Assembly: GCA_016719565.1 (NCBI GenBank)
Contig: JADJYU010000005.1
Span: 372,001-436,000 of the forward strand
Length of the DNA: 64,000 nucleotides
From: Ignavibacteria bacterium
Lineage (GTDB): Bacteria; Bacteroidota; Ignavibacteria; Tepidaquicellales; Tepidaquicellaceae
Reading direction: 5' to 3'
Below, piece after piece: positions 1 to 7,072 of the stretch. Numbering within the stretch: the stretch's first letter is position 1; the number at the start of each line of letters is the position of its first letter. The position numbers were made by a program, and so were the translations under genes. The notes under the pieces are model-generated. The model was not told the DNA's origin, made no database searches, and was given only the letters and a program-made list of their open reading frames with translations.

Positions 1-159
1 CTCGTAACGAATTTCCCGATTCATTACATCGACGCATCAATTAGGAAATTGAATACTAGGTTATAAACTTTCACCGGCACAATTACAATTACTCCAAAAC
101 AGCTTATATTTGCGGTATTTTGCTCCAGACTTAAAATTTCACCGCATTGATACATCGAT

Positions 160-388
160 TTCCGGCTTTGACCAACTGATGCACGGTTTCGACTCACTGC
201 TGCAGGTTTTGATTCACTGATGTCCGGCTTCGACCAACTGAAGCAGGACTTCGCTTAACTGTTACAGAAATTAAATTGCAGCTTCCCGTCTCCGACCAAC
301 TGATGCGGGGGTTCGACCAACTGCTTCCGGATTTTGATTCACATTTACAAACATAGACAAGCTTATGCACCGCTTCGATTCATTGCTT
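160..388. repeat. 21-bp period degenerate tandem array, block A
   Basis: Successive units read like ccggctttgaccaactgatg, cacggtttcgactcactgctg and caggttttgattcactgatg. They repeat every 21 bases with many substitutions, and the core is TTCGAccaACTG. Because 21 is a multiple of three, open frames appear by chance on both strands, so I do not call these coding. The period equals two helical turns. Function unknown. Confidence 0.75.
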
Positions 389-453
389 CAAAGATCAGAA
401 CAACTGTAAATATTCTTTGCGTTACTGCGGAAGTTCCTAAACTGGCTGCTATA

Positions 454-790
454 TGTCTTTGCTTGGATGTTAAATGCCTTTGTTTGGGTGTTAAGTGTCT
501 TCGTTTGAGTGTTAACAGTCTTCTTTTTGATGCTGTCAGTCTTCTTTTTAATTTTGACAGTCTTCGCTTGTAAGTTGAATGTCTCTGCTCTAACTTTAAT
601 TGTCTTCTTTTTAAAGGTAATTGTCTTCACTCTAAAGTTACATGTCTCCGCTAAAAAGTTTTATATCTTTGCTCGAAAGTTTTGTGTCTTTGTTCGTAAG
701 TTTTGTGTCCTCGTTCAAAAATTTTGTGTCTTCGATCGAAAGTTTTGTGTCTTCGATGGAAAGTTATTAGACTTCGCTTTAAAGTTATAC
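454..790. repeat. 21-bp period tandem array, block B (about 16 units)
   Basis: Sixteen consecutive units of exactly 21 bases can be laid out with no indels, starting TGTCTTTGCTTGGATGTTAAA and drifting to TGTCTTCGATCGAAAGTTTTG. The unit differs in sequence from block A but keeps the same length. On the minus strand one frame reads as heptads such as KTVNTQT KTLNTQT KAFNIQA. On the plus strand one frame reads FARKFCV FVRKFCV. Both are consequences of the period. A related 21-bp array lies at 45.9-46.4 kb. Confidence 0.85.
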
Positions 791-814
791 AGTTTTGATC
801 TTGTAATTGATGAC

Positions 815-1077
815 CGGAGAAGTAACAATCCGCGATTTCTGTGTGCGAATTATTTAATAAAACTTGATGTGGCGGACGAAGTAGAAATCTTTCTAAAGAA
901 AAAAGTGTAACACAATCACAGCTCGAGTTAGCCGGGTTTTATAGAAAGGATATTCAGCAATACCGGGGCAAAAATAGAAAATATCCAAAGGATATGCTGG
1001 TGCTGCTGAAAACAGAATTTTCTGATAAGGAACTTGCTTATATAGGAATCATTTCTGGCAGGAGTCGTTTCGGGTGA
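815..1077 (+). pseudogene. Frame-broken ORF remnant after the 21-bp array
   Basis: Downstream of the array one frame reads NYLIKLDVADEVEIFLKKKV and stops at 908-910. The adjacent frame then continues TQSQLELAGFYRKDIQQYRG and on through KYPKDMLVLLKTEFSDKELAYI to a TGA at 1075-1077. A single extra A in the A-run at about 897-904 would join the two into one protein-like stretch of some 85 residues. The composition (charged, helical) looks like a real but decayed gene, possibly HTH-like. I do not recognise the family. From 1078 to the next gene I see only AT-rich sequence without a clear signal. Confidence 0.3.
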
Positions 1078-1319
1078 AAGATATCCTCCACAGCAGAAGT
1101 CATCTCTTAACTGATAAAGCTGAAACATAATTAAATTTACACTCTGACCTATTGCAGAAGTTTTAGCCGGGAGTGTTAAAAGAAATAAGTTAATTTAAAT
1201 CTAAAAATACAATTTGATTCGTTTTGGACAGTATTGGATTACTTAACATATGTAAATTTTATTCTACAATATTCAATGATACATAACTATATTGTAAGTA
1301 TATATTTTCTAGAATTTAT

Positions 1320-2711
1320 ATGAATAAAAAATTTTCTGCAGAGATCTCAAGTGAGATGATCATGAATAGTATGCCAGGATTGGTATATATTTTTGACAAA
1401 AACGGGTTGTTGGTTGCATGGAATAAAAGAGTTGAGGAAGTATATGAATATTCTCCCGATGAACTGCAAAATAAGCATGTACTTGAATTTATAGACATAA
1501 GTGACCGGAAAAAAGTTAGTCAGACTGTCCGGAATGTTTTTGATGCAGGATATGACCAGGTTGAAAATTTTGCATTAACAAAATCAGGAAAAAAAATACC
1601 GTTTCTGGGTTCCGGCAAACTAATAATAAAAGAAGGGGAAAAGTATTTGATCGGTTTAGCTGTAGATATCAGTGAACTTTATTCAGCGCGGGAAAAAATT
1701 ATTGAGCAGTTAGAGGAAATAGCAGGTCTGAATAAACTTTTACAGGCTGAGAATATTTTTTTAAAGGATCAGCTTAAACAGAGCGGAATAAAGTATGATA
1801 TTATCGGTGACAGTGATGAAATTAAATATGCACTATACAGGGTTGAGCAGGTTGCTCCTACGGATGCTTCAGTTTTGATTCAAGGAGAAACCGGCACAGG
1901 GAAGGAATTAATTGCCAGAGCTATACATAAAGAAAGCAAGAGGAGTGATAAACCGTTTATAAAAGTAAATTGCGCATCTATTCCGGAAAACCTAATTGAA
2001 AGTGAATTGTTCGGACATGAAAAGGGGGCATTCACAGGCGCTGTTGAAAAACGGATCGGCAGGTTTGAACTGGCAGACGGCGGAACGATATTTTTAGATG
2101 AGATAGGTGAATTACCATTATCTCTTCAGTCGAAACTTCTTCATGTATTTCAAAAAGGTGAATTTGAAAGAATTGGCAGTTCCAAAACAATCAAAACCAA
2201 TGTCAGAATTATTTCAGCAACAAACAAAGTACTTCAGGATGAAATTAATAATGGAAAGTTCCGAAACGATCTGTATTACAGGTTAAATGTTTATCCGATT
2301 ACAATTGCTCCTCTGAGAGAAAGAAAATCGGATATAGTTCCTCTGATGAAATATTATATAAGATTCTATTCGGAAAAATTTAACAAACCCATCCAGGCAA
2401 TCACTAATAAATCTATAGAACAGATGATGAACTATTCCTGGCCCGGGAATATACGTGAACTTGAGAATGTAATTGAAAGAAGTCTAATCACATCACGAAA
2501 TCAAATTCTTAATATTGAAGATCTATCCATGAACAATTCAGTTCCGAATGTACACTTTGCTCTTGAAGAAATTGAAAAAAGACATATAATAAATGTACTT
2601 GATAAAACTAACTGGAAAATATTTGGCGAAGACGGAGCAGCGGCTGTTCTACAAATCAATCCGGAAACACTAAGATCAAAGATAAGAAAACTAAAAATCA
2701 AAAAAACATAA
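1320..2711 (+). CDS. PAS-domain sigma-54-dependent transcriptional activator
   Basis: 463 residues. An N-terminal PAS sensor (about 10-125) is followed by a short helical linker (125-155), a sigma-54 AAA+ domain (about 158-390) and a C-terminal Fis-type helix-turn-helix. Visible motifs are Walker A GETGTGKE (189-196), the sigma-54 contact loop GAFTGA (236-241), Walker B GGTIFLDEIGE (254-264), and YSWPGNIRELENVIERS near the end of the AAA+ domain. The last 30 residues (INPETLRSKIRKLKI) form the DNA-binding helix-turn-helix. The protein should remodel RNA polymerase-sigma-54 at distant enhancers in response to a ligand or redox signal sensed by PAS. There is no receiver domain, so it is not a classical two-component response regulator. 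It points toward the 2.9-8.8 kb cluster, which it may control (inference). The ATG at 1320 precedes the PAS fold directly. Confidence 0.93.
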   Translation: MNKKFSAEISSEMIMNSMPGLVYIFDKNGLLVAWNKRVEEVYEYSPDELQNKHVLEFIDISDRKKVSQTVRNVFDAGYDQVENFALTKSGKKIPFLGSGKLIIKEGEKYLIGLAVDISELYSAREKIIEQLEEIAGLNKLLQAENIFLKDQLKQSGIKYDIIGDSDEIKYALYRVEQVAPTDASVLIQGETGTGKELIARAIHKESKRSDKPFIKVNCASIPENLIESELFGHEKGAFTGAVEKRIGRFELADGGTIFLDEIGELPLSLQSKLLHVFQKGEFERIGSSKTIKTNVRIISATNKVLQDEINNGKFRNDLYYRLNVYPITIAPLRERKSDIVPLMKYYIRFYSEKFNKPIQAITNKSIEQMMNYSWPGNIRELENVIERSLITSRNQILNIEDLSMNNSVPNVHFALEEIEKRHIINVLDKTNWKIFGEDGAAAVLQINPETLRSKIRKLKIKKT

Positions 2712-2816
2712 CCTGTAAAAGTAGTTTTATTTAACTGCCAAAGTTTTATTTAACTATTCCTGCGTTTCAATCCATTCAATTTCCTATCAAAAACATCAAT
2801 AATCAAACAGTCAGTG

Positions 2817-2835
2817 TCTGGCATAAAAAATGTTA
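2817..2835 (+). promoter_or_regulatory. Weak sigma-54 (-24/-12)-like promoter element
   Basis: The sequence TCTGGCATAAAAAATGTTAT has a GG doublet and, ten bases later, GT where the sigma-54 consensus has GC. It sits about 60-80 bases before the next start codon and downstream of a sigma-54 activator gene. The -12 half is imperfect, so this is a suggestion only. Confidence 0.22.
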
Positions 2836-2895
2836 TATAAATATTAAAATAAAAATTTTTTTAAAGTACAAACTTCATACAAATGCCGTCATCAT

Positions 2896-3171
2896 ATGGA
2901 AACTGTATTTATTAATGCCAGAATAAGTGAAAATAAAAAATCTGAATTCTTTCAGGTTATAGAATCATTAAAAACTTTAATAGAGGATTATTGCAAAGAC
3001 TTTGAGCTAAAAATAGAAAAAGATAACTCCGTCAATATTAGCATTACCTTTGAAGATAAGGTAGATCTGGAGGAAAACTTTAATAATAAGGAATTTAATA
3101 TACTTAAAGGCTCAATAAGAAGTCTCTGTGACAAAGTAGAAATTACGATAAATGACAATGTTTCAAAATAA
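2896..3171 (+). CDS. Small hypothetical protein, 91 residues
   Basis: This acidic soluble protein begins METVFINARISENKKSEFFQ and alternates strand-helix-strand. Its layout (an opening beta strand, a long amphipathic helix, then ISITFEDKVDLEE) resembles ABM/dimeric ferredoxin-like small proteins, but no diagnostic residues are visible and I do not assign it. It stands alone between the sigma-54 activator and the glycyl-radical-enzyme fragment, on the same strand, with a weak sigma-54-like element upstream. The ATG at 2896 is the only start that gives this frame. It could be the first gene controlled by the neighbouring activator (inference). Confidence 0.6.
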   Translation: METVFINARISENKKSEFFQVIESLKTLIEDYCKDFELKIEKDNSVNISITFEDKVDLEENFNNKEFNILKGSIRSLCDKVEITINDNVSK

Positions 3172-3291
3172 TATAATTGCTGTGCAAAAATAAATTGAGC
3201 TTTTAAATTGAAGTAATACAAAATCAAATAATTTAAATTTTTGAAATTTGTAATGTTAATTAAATCAATAACTTAAAAGAGGATTAAAAAA

Positions 3292-3801
3292 ATGACAACA
3301 GATACAACAAGTATTCTCACTAATGTTAAGACGGGAGGCAAATTAAATGGCAAGCCTTATAAAGGCACAGCCAAAGTAGCAGCCGATAAAGAACGGATTG
3401 ACCGGCTGAAAGAACAGTACCTGAGCACGCCGATGACTATTGACAATGAGCGCATAAGGATTATGGCAGATGTTTATGAAGATACCGCCGGATATCAGCA
3501 GATTATCCGCAGGGCGAAATTCTTCGAGCAACTGATTGAAAGAAAGAAGTTGTACATCGACGAAAATATCATCGTGGGCAGCATGGCAAGTACTGTTAAC
3601 GGTGTTTACACCTATCCCGAATAGAATGTGCAATGGATGAAAGAAGAGAACACCGTTGAAAACTCTGTAAATGAAGAAGGCAGGAAGGCAAATGAATGGG
3701 CGCTTGAGTACTGGGACAAGTGGGCTTTAAGGCCTCGTGCCGAGGAGATCTTTATTAAAAAATATGGTTATGACCCGGACCCGGTTTACCAGTGCTGGTG
3801 A
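3292..3801 (+). pseudogene. Glycyl radical enzyme (pyruvate-formate-lyase family), N-terminal fragment with amber stop
   Basis: The first 110 codons match the N-terminal part of the PFL-like glycyl radical enzyme family. The pattern RIDRLKEQYLSTPMTIDNER, then RRAKFFEQLIERKKLYIDEN and IIVGSMAS...VYTYPE is the usual substrate-channel start of this family. After PE a TAG (3622-3624) replaces the tryptophan codon normally found in PEW. The same frame then continues NVQWMKEENTVENSVNEEGR through KKYGYDPDPVYQCW to a TGA at 3799-3801. Full enzymes are about 800 residues. Here only about 169 codons remain, and the cysteine thiyl site and the C-terminal glycyl-radical loop are absent, so the enzyme cannot work. 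Base composition is richer in G+C than the flanks by eye, which suggests acquisition. A good purine-rich ribosome site (agagg) precedes the ATG. Substrate type cannot be judged from this end of the protein. Confidence 0.8.
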
Positions 3802-3953
3802 TATATATAGGCGTGATTGGCGGATTCATTTTTTCAGGTTTTATAGGACATTTTACGGGAGCAATAGTTATGTCAGTTGGTTATAATTTATTTGTCGGAT
3901 GGATTAATTCAAACGATGCGGAGGTTCAGGAGTTAGAATCAGTAAATAAATAA
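3792..3953 (+). pseudogene. AI-2E family transporter, C-terminal fragment
   Basis: In the frame offset from the glycyl-radical fragment, codons 3792-3953 read VLVIYIGVIGGFIFSGFIGH and go on to AIVMSVGYNLFVGWINSND, ending QELESVNK. This resembles the last transmembrane hairpin and cytoplasmic tail of AI-2E/YdiK-type permeases (PF01594), where VIGGLxxFGFIGLFxGP is typical. Only about 53 residues remain of a usual 350, with no start of its own. It abuts the glycyl-radical-enzyme fragment with a few bases of overlap, so the join looks like a deletion scar that removed most of both genes. The ending TAA lies 35 bases before the rhodanese gene. Confidence 0.6.
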
Positions 3954-3988
3954 CACGAATTACAATTACAAACAAAACATAAAATATT

Positions 3989-4498
3989 ATGAAAATAAAA
4001 GAAAATTTACCGGAAGGAAAACAAACTGTACTTGGGCTTTATGTAACAGCAAAAGAGGCCTATGAAAAATGGAAAGAAAATACTGAGAAGATAAAGATTA
4101 TTGACGTACGGACTCCCGAAGAATTTATTTTTGTGGGTTATCCAGAGATGGCGTGGAAAATTCCTGTTGGTACACAATCGTATGTCTGGGATGCTGAAAA
4201 TGAAAAGTTCCCGATGTGTCTCCTGACTGATTTTGTTTCCAGAGTGAAGGAAATTGCAAAACCGACTGACACGATTATGGTCACGTGCCGTTCAGGCGGA
4301 CGAAGCACCATTGCAGTCAATCTGCTTGCTAAAGAAGGATTCACTCAGGTGTACAATGTAATTGACGGCGTTGAAGGTGATTTAGTGGATGATGAAACCA
4401 GCGTGTTTCATGGGCAGAGGCTGAAGAATGGCTGGAAGAATTCAGGCTGTCCCTGGACGTATAAACTTACACCCGATAAGTTGATACTTCCGCAATAA
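3989..4498 (+). CDS. Rhodanese-domain sulfurtransferase
   Basis: 169 residues with a single rhodanese fold. IIDVRTPEEF (37-46) is the family's first conserved strand, and CRSGGRS (100-106) is the active-site loop with the persulfide-forming Cys100. A tail after the loop (VFHGQRLKNGWKNSGCPWTY) extends the fold by about 30 residues and contains a second cysteine. There is no signal peptide, so the protein is cytoplasmic. Rhodaneses move a sulfane sulfur from a donor such as thiosulfate or a persulfide to an acceptor. It stands first in a same-strand run with the desulfinase-like gene (119-base gap) and, further on, a second rhodanese fused to a CoA-disulfide reductase. A role in handling sulfur released by that cluster is inferred from context. 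Confidence 0.85.
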   Translation: MKIKENLPEGKQTVLGLYVTAKEAYEKWKENTEKIKIIDVRTPEEFIFVGYPEMAWKIPVGTQSYVWDAENEKFPMCLLTDFVSRVKEIAKPTDTIMVTCRSGGRSTIAVNLLAKEGFTQVYNVIDGVEGDLVDDETSVFHGQRLKNGWKNSGCPWTYKLTPDKLILPQ

Positions 4499-4617
4499 TA
4501 TTAAGATGAAAAAGATAAAATTATATTTTAAATAAATTTACCGGACGGCCAGGTCCTAATAACAAACAATTGTTCAAACCACTGGTCAGGTTATGAGCAA
4601 CATAAAGGAATTAGATA

Positions 4618-5817
4618 ATGAGCAAAGAAATTGAAAAAATTAAAGTAACAACTTTTGAAAACACAAAGTTGAATGTCGTTCCATTGAATTGGAAAGAAGT
4701 GTATTACACCAATTGTCCGCTGGTGTCGGCCAGTAACGTGGATGAAGGCCTGGGCCTGACCAAGAAAGAGTTTAAGAAGGTCGGGGTGAAGTTTGCATAT
4801 TTTCGTTCGACTTCTGAAACCGATATGTATCCCCACTACATTCACAATCAGGAAAATCTTATCCGCTTCGGTGGTTTGTTTCCACCTATCCAGGTCCACG
4901 CAGATATCCGTCGGACCAAACTTCTTGGGGTAACACAGATGCCGGCCGAAGGCGGCGTTATGATGGTACGCGCCAAGGACAATATCTACCGGATGGCTGA
5001 TTTAAAAGGTAAAAAGATCGGCATTTCCAAGAGTATGAACCAGATCAAGAACGATTGGTGGCGCATTCAGGAGCACCAGGGGATAGAGTTGATGCTTCGA
5101 ATGAACGGTATGACTATGGACGATATTGAGTTGGCTGAGTTTCCTTACGCAGATGACTGGTATAATCTACCGGAAATAATGAAAACAACCTTGGAACTTT
5201 CGATTGATCTGTGGCTGACGCGTGACCACAAACGCGACCTGGCTTTCCGTCCGCTGGAAACCGCTCTGGAAAAAGGAATCATCGATGCGATGTATATGCA
5301 AACTAAGCCGCTGCAACAGGTCTCTGAGGCGACGGGTAAATTTGCAGCCATCGAGGACCTCTCCCGCTATCCTGACTGGCGCCTTCAGGTGGCTAACATT
5401 CCTGCGGCTATCACGTGTACCGATGTGATGGCAAAAGAACACCCCGAACTCGCTGTTACATTTATGAAAGGGATGATCCGGGCCGGTCGCTGGGCAAATC
5501 AGAACAAGTATGCTGCAGCGGAAATTCTCGACCAGCAGACCTTTTACCGTGACATCGAGGCTACTTACCAAGGCATCAGAGATGTTGACCTGGTGCCCAA
5601 CCTTTCACCTTTGAATCTCGCCGCTGTTACGATCGGTAAGGACTTCATGTTTAGCCATGGTTACATCAAGAATGATTTTGATGTAAACGAATGGGCTGCC
5701 CCTGAATTCTTGGAAAAAGCAGCAAGAGAATTATTGGAAGAAGAATGGAAGAAACGATCAACGGCAAAACTTCCACAAACAGCAGGTACATTGGAATCAG
5801 GCGGCAGGATTGGGTAG
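4618..5817 (+). CDS. DszB-like aryl sulfinate desulfinase / NMT1-type substrate-binding fold protein
   Basis: 399 residues and no signal peptide. It resembles 2'-hydroxybiphenyl-2-sulfinate desulfinase (DszB), a cytoplasmic enzyme built on the periplasmic-binding-protein fold that removes sulfite from an aromatic sulfinate. YYTNCP places a cysteine at 33 like DszB Cys27. HYIHNQENLIRFGG gives His73, Arg83 and Gly86 with the same spacing as DszB His60, Arg70 and Gly73. Further matches are RTKLLGVT, then ADLKGKKIGIS, and EWAAPEFL near the C-terminus. These comparisons are from memory of the family. The protein is about 35 residues longer than DszB, mostly in N- and C-terminal tails. Codon choice and G+C look higher than in the flanking genes, suggesting transfer. 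No dszA, dszC or ABC-transporter genes are nearby, so the true substrate is unknown. The gene ends TAG TAA. Confidence 0.75.
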   Translation: MSKEIEKIKVTTFENTKLNVVPLNWKEVYYTNCPLVSASNVDEGLGLTKKEFKKVGVKFAYFRSTSETDMYPHYIHNQENLIRFGGLFPPIQVHADIRRTKLLGVTQMPAEGGVMMVRAKDNIYRMADLKGKKIGISKSMNQIKNDWWRIQEHQGIELMLRMNGMTMDDIELAEFPYADDWYNLPEIMKTTLELSIDLWLTRDHKRDLAFRPLETALEKGIIDAMYMQTKPLQQVSEATGKFAAIEDLSRYPDWRLQVANIPAAITCTDVMAKEHPELAVTFMKGMIRAGRWANQNKYAAAEILDQQTFYRDIEATYQGIRDVDLVPNLSPLNLAAVTIGKDFMFSHGYIKNDFDVNEWAAPEFLEKAARELLEEEWKKRSTAKLPQTAGTLESGGRIG

Positions 5818-5869
5818 TAATTAAGTCGTCTAAAACAAAATTAATTTGTCAACTTAAAAACAAATAATT

Positions 5870-6064
5870 ATGGCAAAGGAAAGAATAAAAAGCGACGGTC
5901 CGGCCTGTGCATGCGGCAAAGGTGACCTGTATGATGAATAGAAGAAGTTGAATGAAGACAAAAAGGAAGAAGGTCTTAAATCAACTGACCCCAAACGTTC
6001 AGATGATGTTGTCAAAGACGAACATAAATAGGAACAGGCCAAAAATGAAACAAAGAATGAGTAA
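5870..6064 (+). pseudogene. Small charged ORF interrupted by two in-frame TAG codons
   Basis: From the ATG at 5870 the frame reads MAKERIKSDGPACACGKGDL and reaches TAG at 5939-5941. It continues KKLNEDKKEEGLKSTDPKRS to a second TAG at 6029-6031, then EQAKNETKNE and TAA at 6062-6064. The composition stays uniform (lysine- and glutamate-rich) across both ambers, and replacing each TAG by CAG (Gln) would fit. The CACG pair could bind a metal or carry sulfur (speculative). It lies 52 bases after the desulfinase gene and 139 before the crotonase. TAG serves as an ordinary terminator elsewhere in this window, so nonsense mutation or base-calling error is more likely than recoding. Confidence 0.45.
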
Positions 6065-6203
6065 AGATTAAGATTGGTGGCGCCAAAGATATTAAATTAA
6101 TGGTTGGCGCCATTTTAAAAATGAACTCTATCAGCAGAGTTATGGACGGAACAAAGTTTCAGAATTTGCATGTAAAATTTATAAACTATATTAATGTAAG
6201 AAT

Positions 6204-7013
6204 ATGAGTGTAGAAATCAAAACAGATAGTTTTTCAACGATACTGGTTGACAGGAGAGATAACGGATTGGTAATAGTAACACTAAACAGACCAGAAGAAG
6301 GTAACGCCGTTAACACAGATATGGGGATTGAACTTCTTGATCTTTGGACGGACCTGGTACGGAACAATGACGGACTCCGCTGCGTCATATTGACCGGAGC
6401 AGGTGAAGAAGCATTTTGTGCCGGCGGAGATATGAAGCAAAGAAAAGGAATGTCGGAATATGCATGGCGACAACAACACGAGATATTCGAGCAAGCTTTA
6501 TGGACTATGATGGAATGTCCTGTTCCGGTCATAGCTGCTGTCAACGCCAAAGCCTTTGGTGGCGGGCTTGAAATGATTCTTGCAGCCGATTTTGCATATG
6601 GAGTAGACAATGTCAAGTTATGGTTCCCGGAAGTGATGATAGGAATACTGCCTGGTGTGGGCGGCACAACTACATTGCCGCGTATAGTTGGTGAGCATCG
6701 CGCTAATGAAATCATATTAGCAGGTGGTGCATTTGGTTCTGCCGAAGCGCTGGAATGGGGTATATTCAATCGTGTTTGCAGTATAAAAGAATTGATGCCG
6801 GCTGCGATTGCAACTGCAGTAACTATAGCAGGTAACGCTCCTCTCGCAGTGCGTCAAGCCAAGAAAGCAATACACGAAGGTCTGCAAATGGATGTACGTA
6901 CCGCACTTCGTTACGAAGTCGAATGTTACAACCGTCTGACGGGAACTGAAGACAGAGCAGAAGGTACACTAGCATGGAACGAAAAACGCAAACCCGTTTT
7001 TAAAGGACGGTGA
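6204..7013 (+). CDS. Enoyl-CoA hydratase/isomerase (crotonase) family protein
   Basis: 269 residues, the normal length for a single-domain crotonase. The oxyanion-hole segments are CAGGD (72-76) and AFGGG (117-121). Glu123 (GGGLE) and Glu143 (FPEVMIGILPGVGGT) occupy the positions of the two catalytic glutamates of enoyl-CoA hydratase, about 20 residues apart. This supports a hydratase-type activity, adding water to a 2-enoyl-CoA, although isomerase or lyase chemistry cannot be excluded. It is cytoplasmic. It lies between the amber-interrupted small ORF and the CoA-disulfide reductase fusion, 59 bases before the latter and on the same strand. With the desulfinase and the rhodaneses it suggests breakdown of an acyl-CoA made from an organosulfur compound, which is inference. 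The start ATG at 6204 follows a short purine stretch. Confidence 0.88.
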   Translation: MSVEIKTDSFSTILVDRRDNGLVIVTLNRPEEGNAVNTDMGIELLDLWTDLVRNNDGLRCVILTGAGEEAFCAGGDMKQRKGMSEYAWRQQHEIFEQALWTMMECPVPVIAAVNAKAFGGGLEMILAADFAYGVDNVKLWFPEVMIGILPGVGGTTTLPRIVGEHRANEIILAGGAFGSAEALEWGIFNRVCSIKELMPAAIATAVTIAGNAPLAVRQAKKAIHEGLQMDVRTALRYEVECYNRLTGTEDRAEGTLAWNEKRKPVFKGR

Positions 7014-7072
7014 ATTTGTACCCGAACATAACAAGTATAAAATATTAAATTTTTAAAAGTAAAATATAAAAA

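Noticed and set aside
388..630. 80-codon minus-strand ORF with KTVNTQT-type heptads
   Set aside because: Although heptad-like, it begins at a GTG inside the array, has no ribosome site that I can see, and overlaps open frames on the other strand. I treat it as a by-product of the repeat.
160..790. CRISPR array
   Set aside because: There is no alternation of conserved repeat and unique spacer. Every 21-base unit is continuous with the next and degenerate, and no cas genes are present.
509..910. 133-codon plus-strand ORF over the 21-bp array
   Set aside because: The frame is open because the repeat length is a multiple of three. The heptads FARKFCV/FVRKFCV drift freely, and other frames on both strands are also open.
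5870..6064. Pyrrolysine or reassigned amber codon
   Set aside because: TAG ends several ordinary genes in the window, and no pyl genes or suppressor tRNA are visible, so mutation or sequencing error is simpler.
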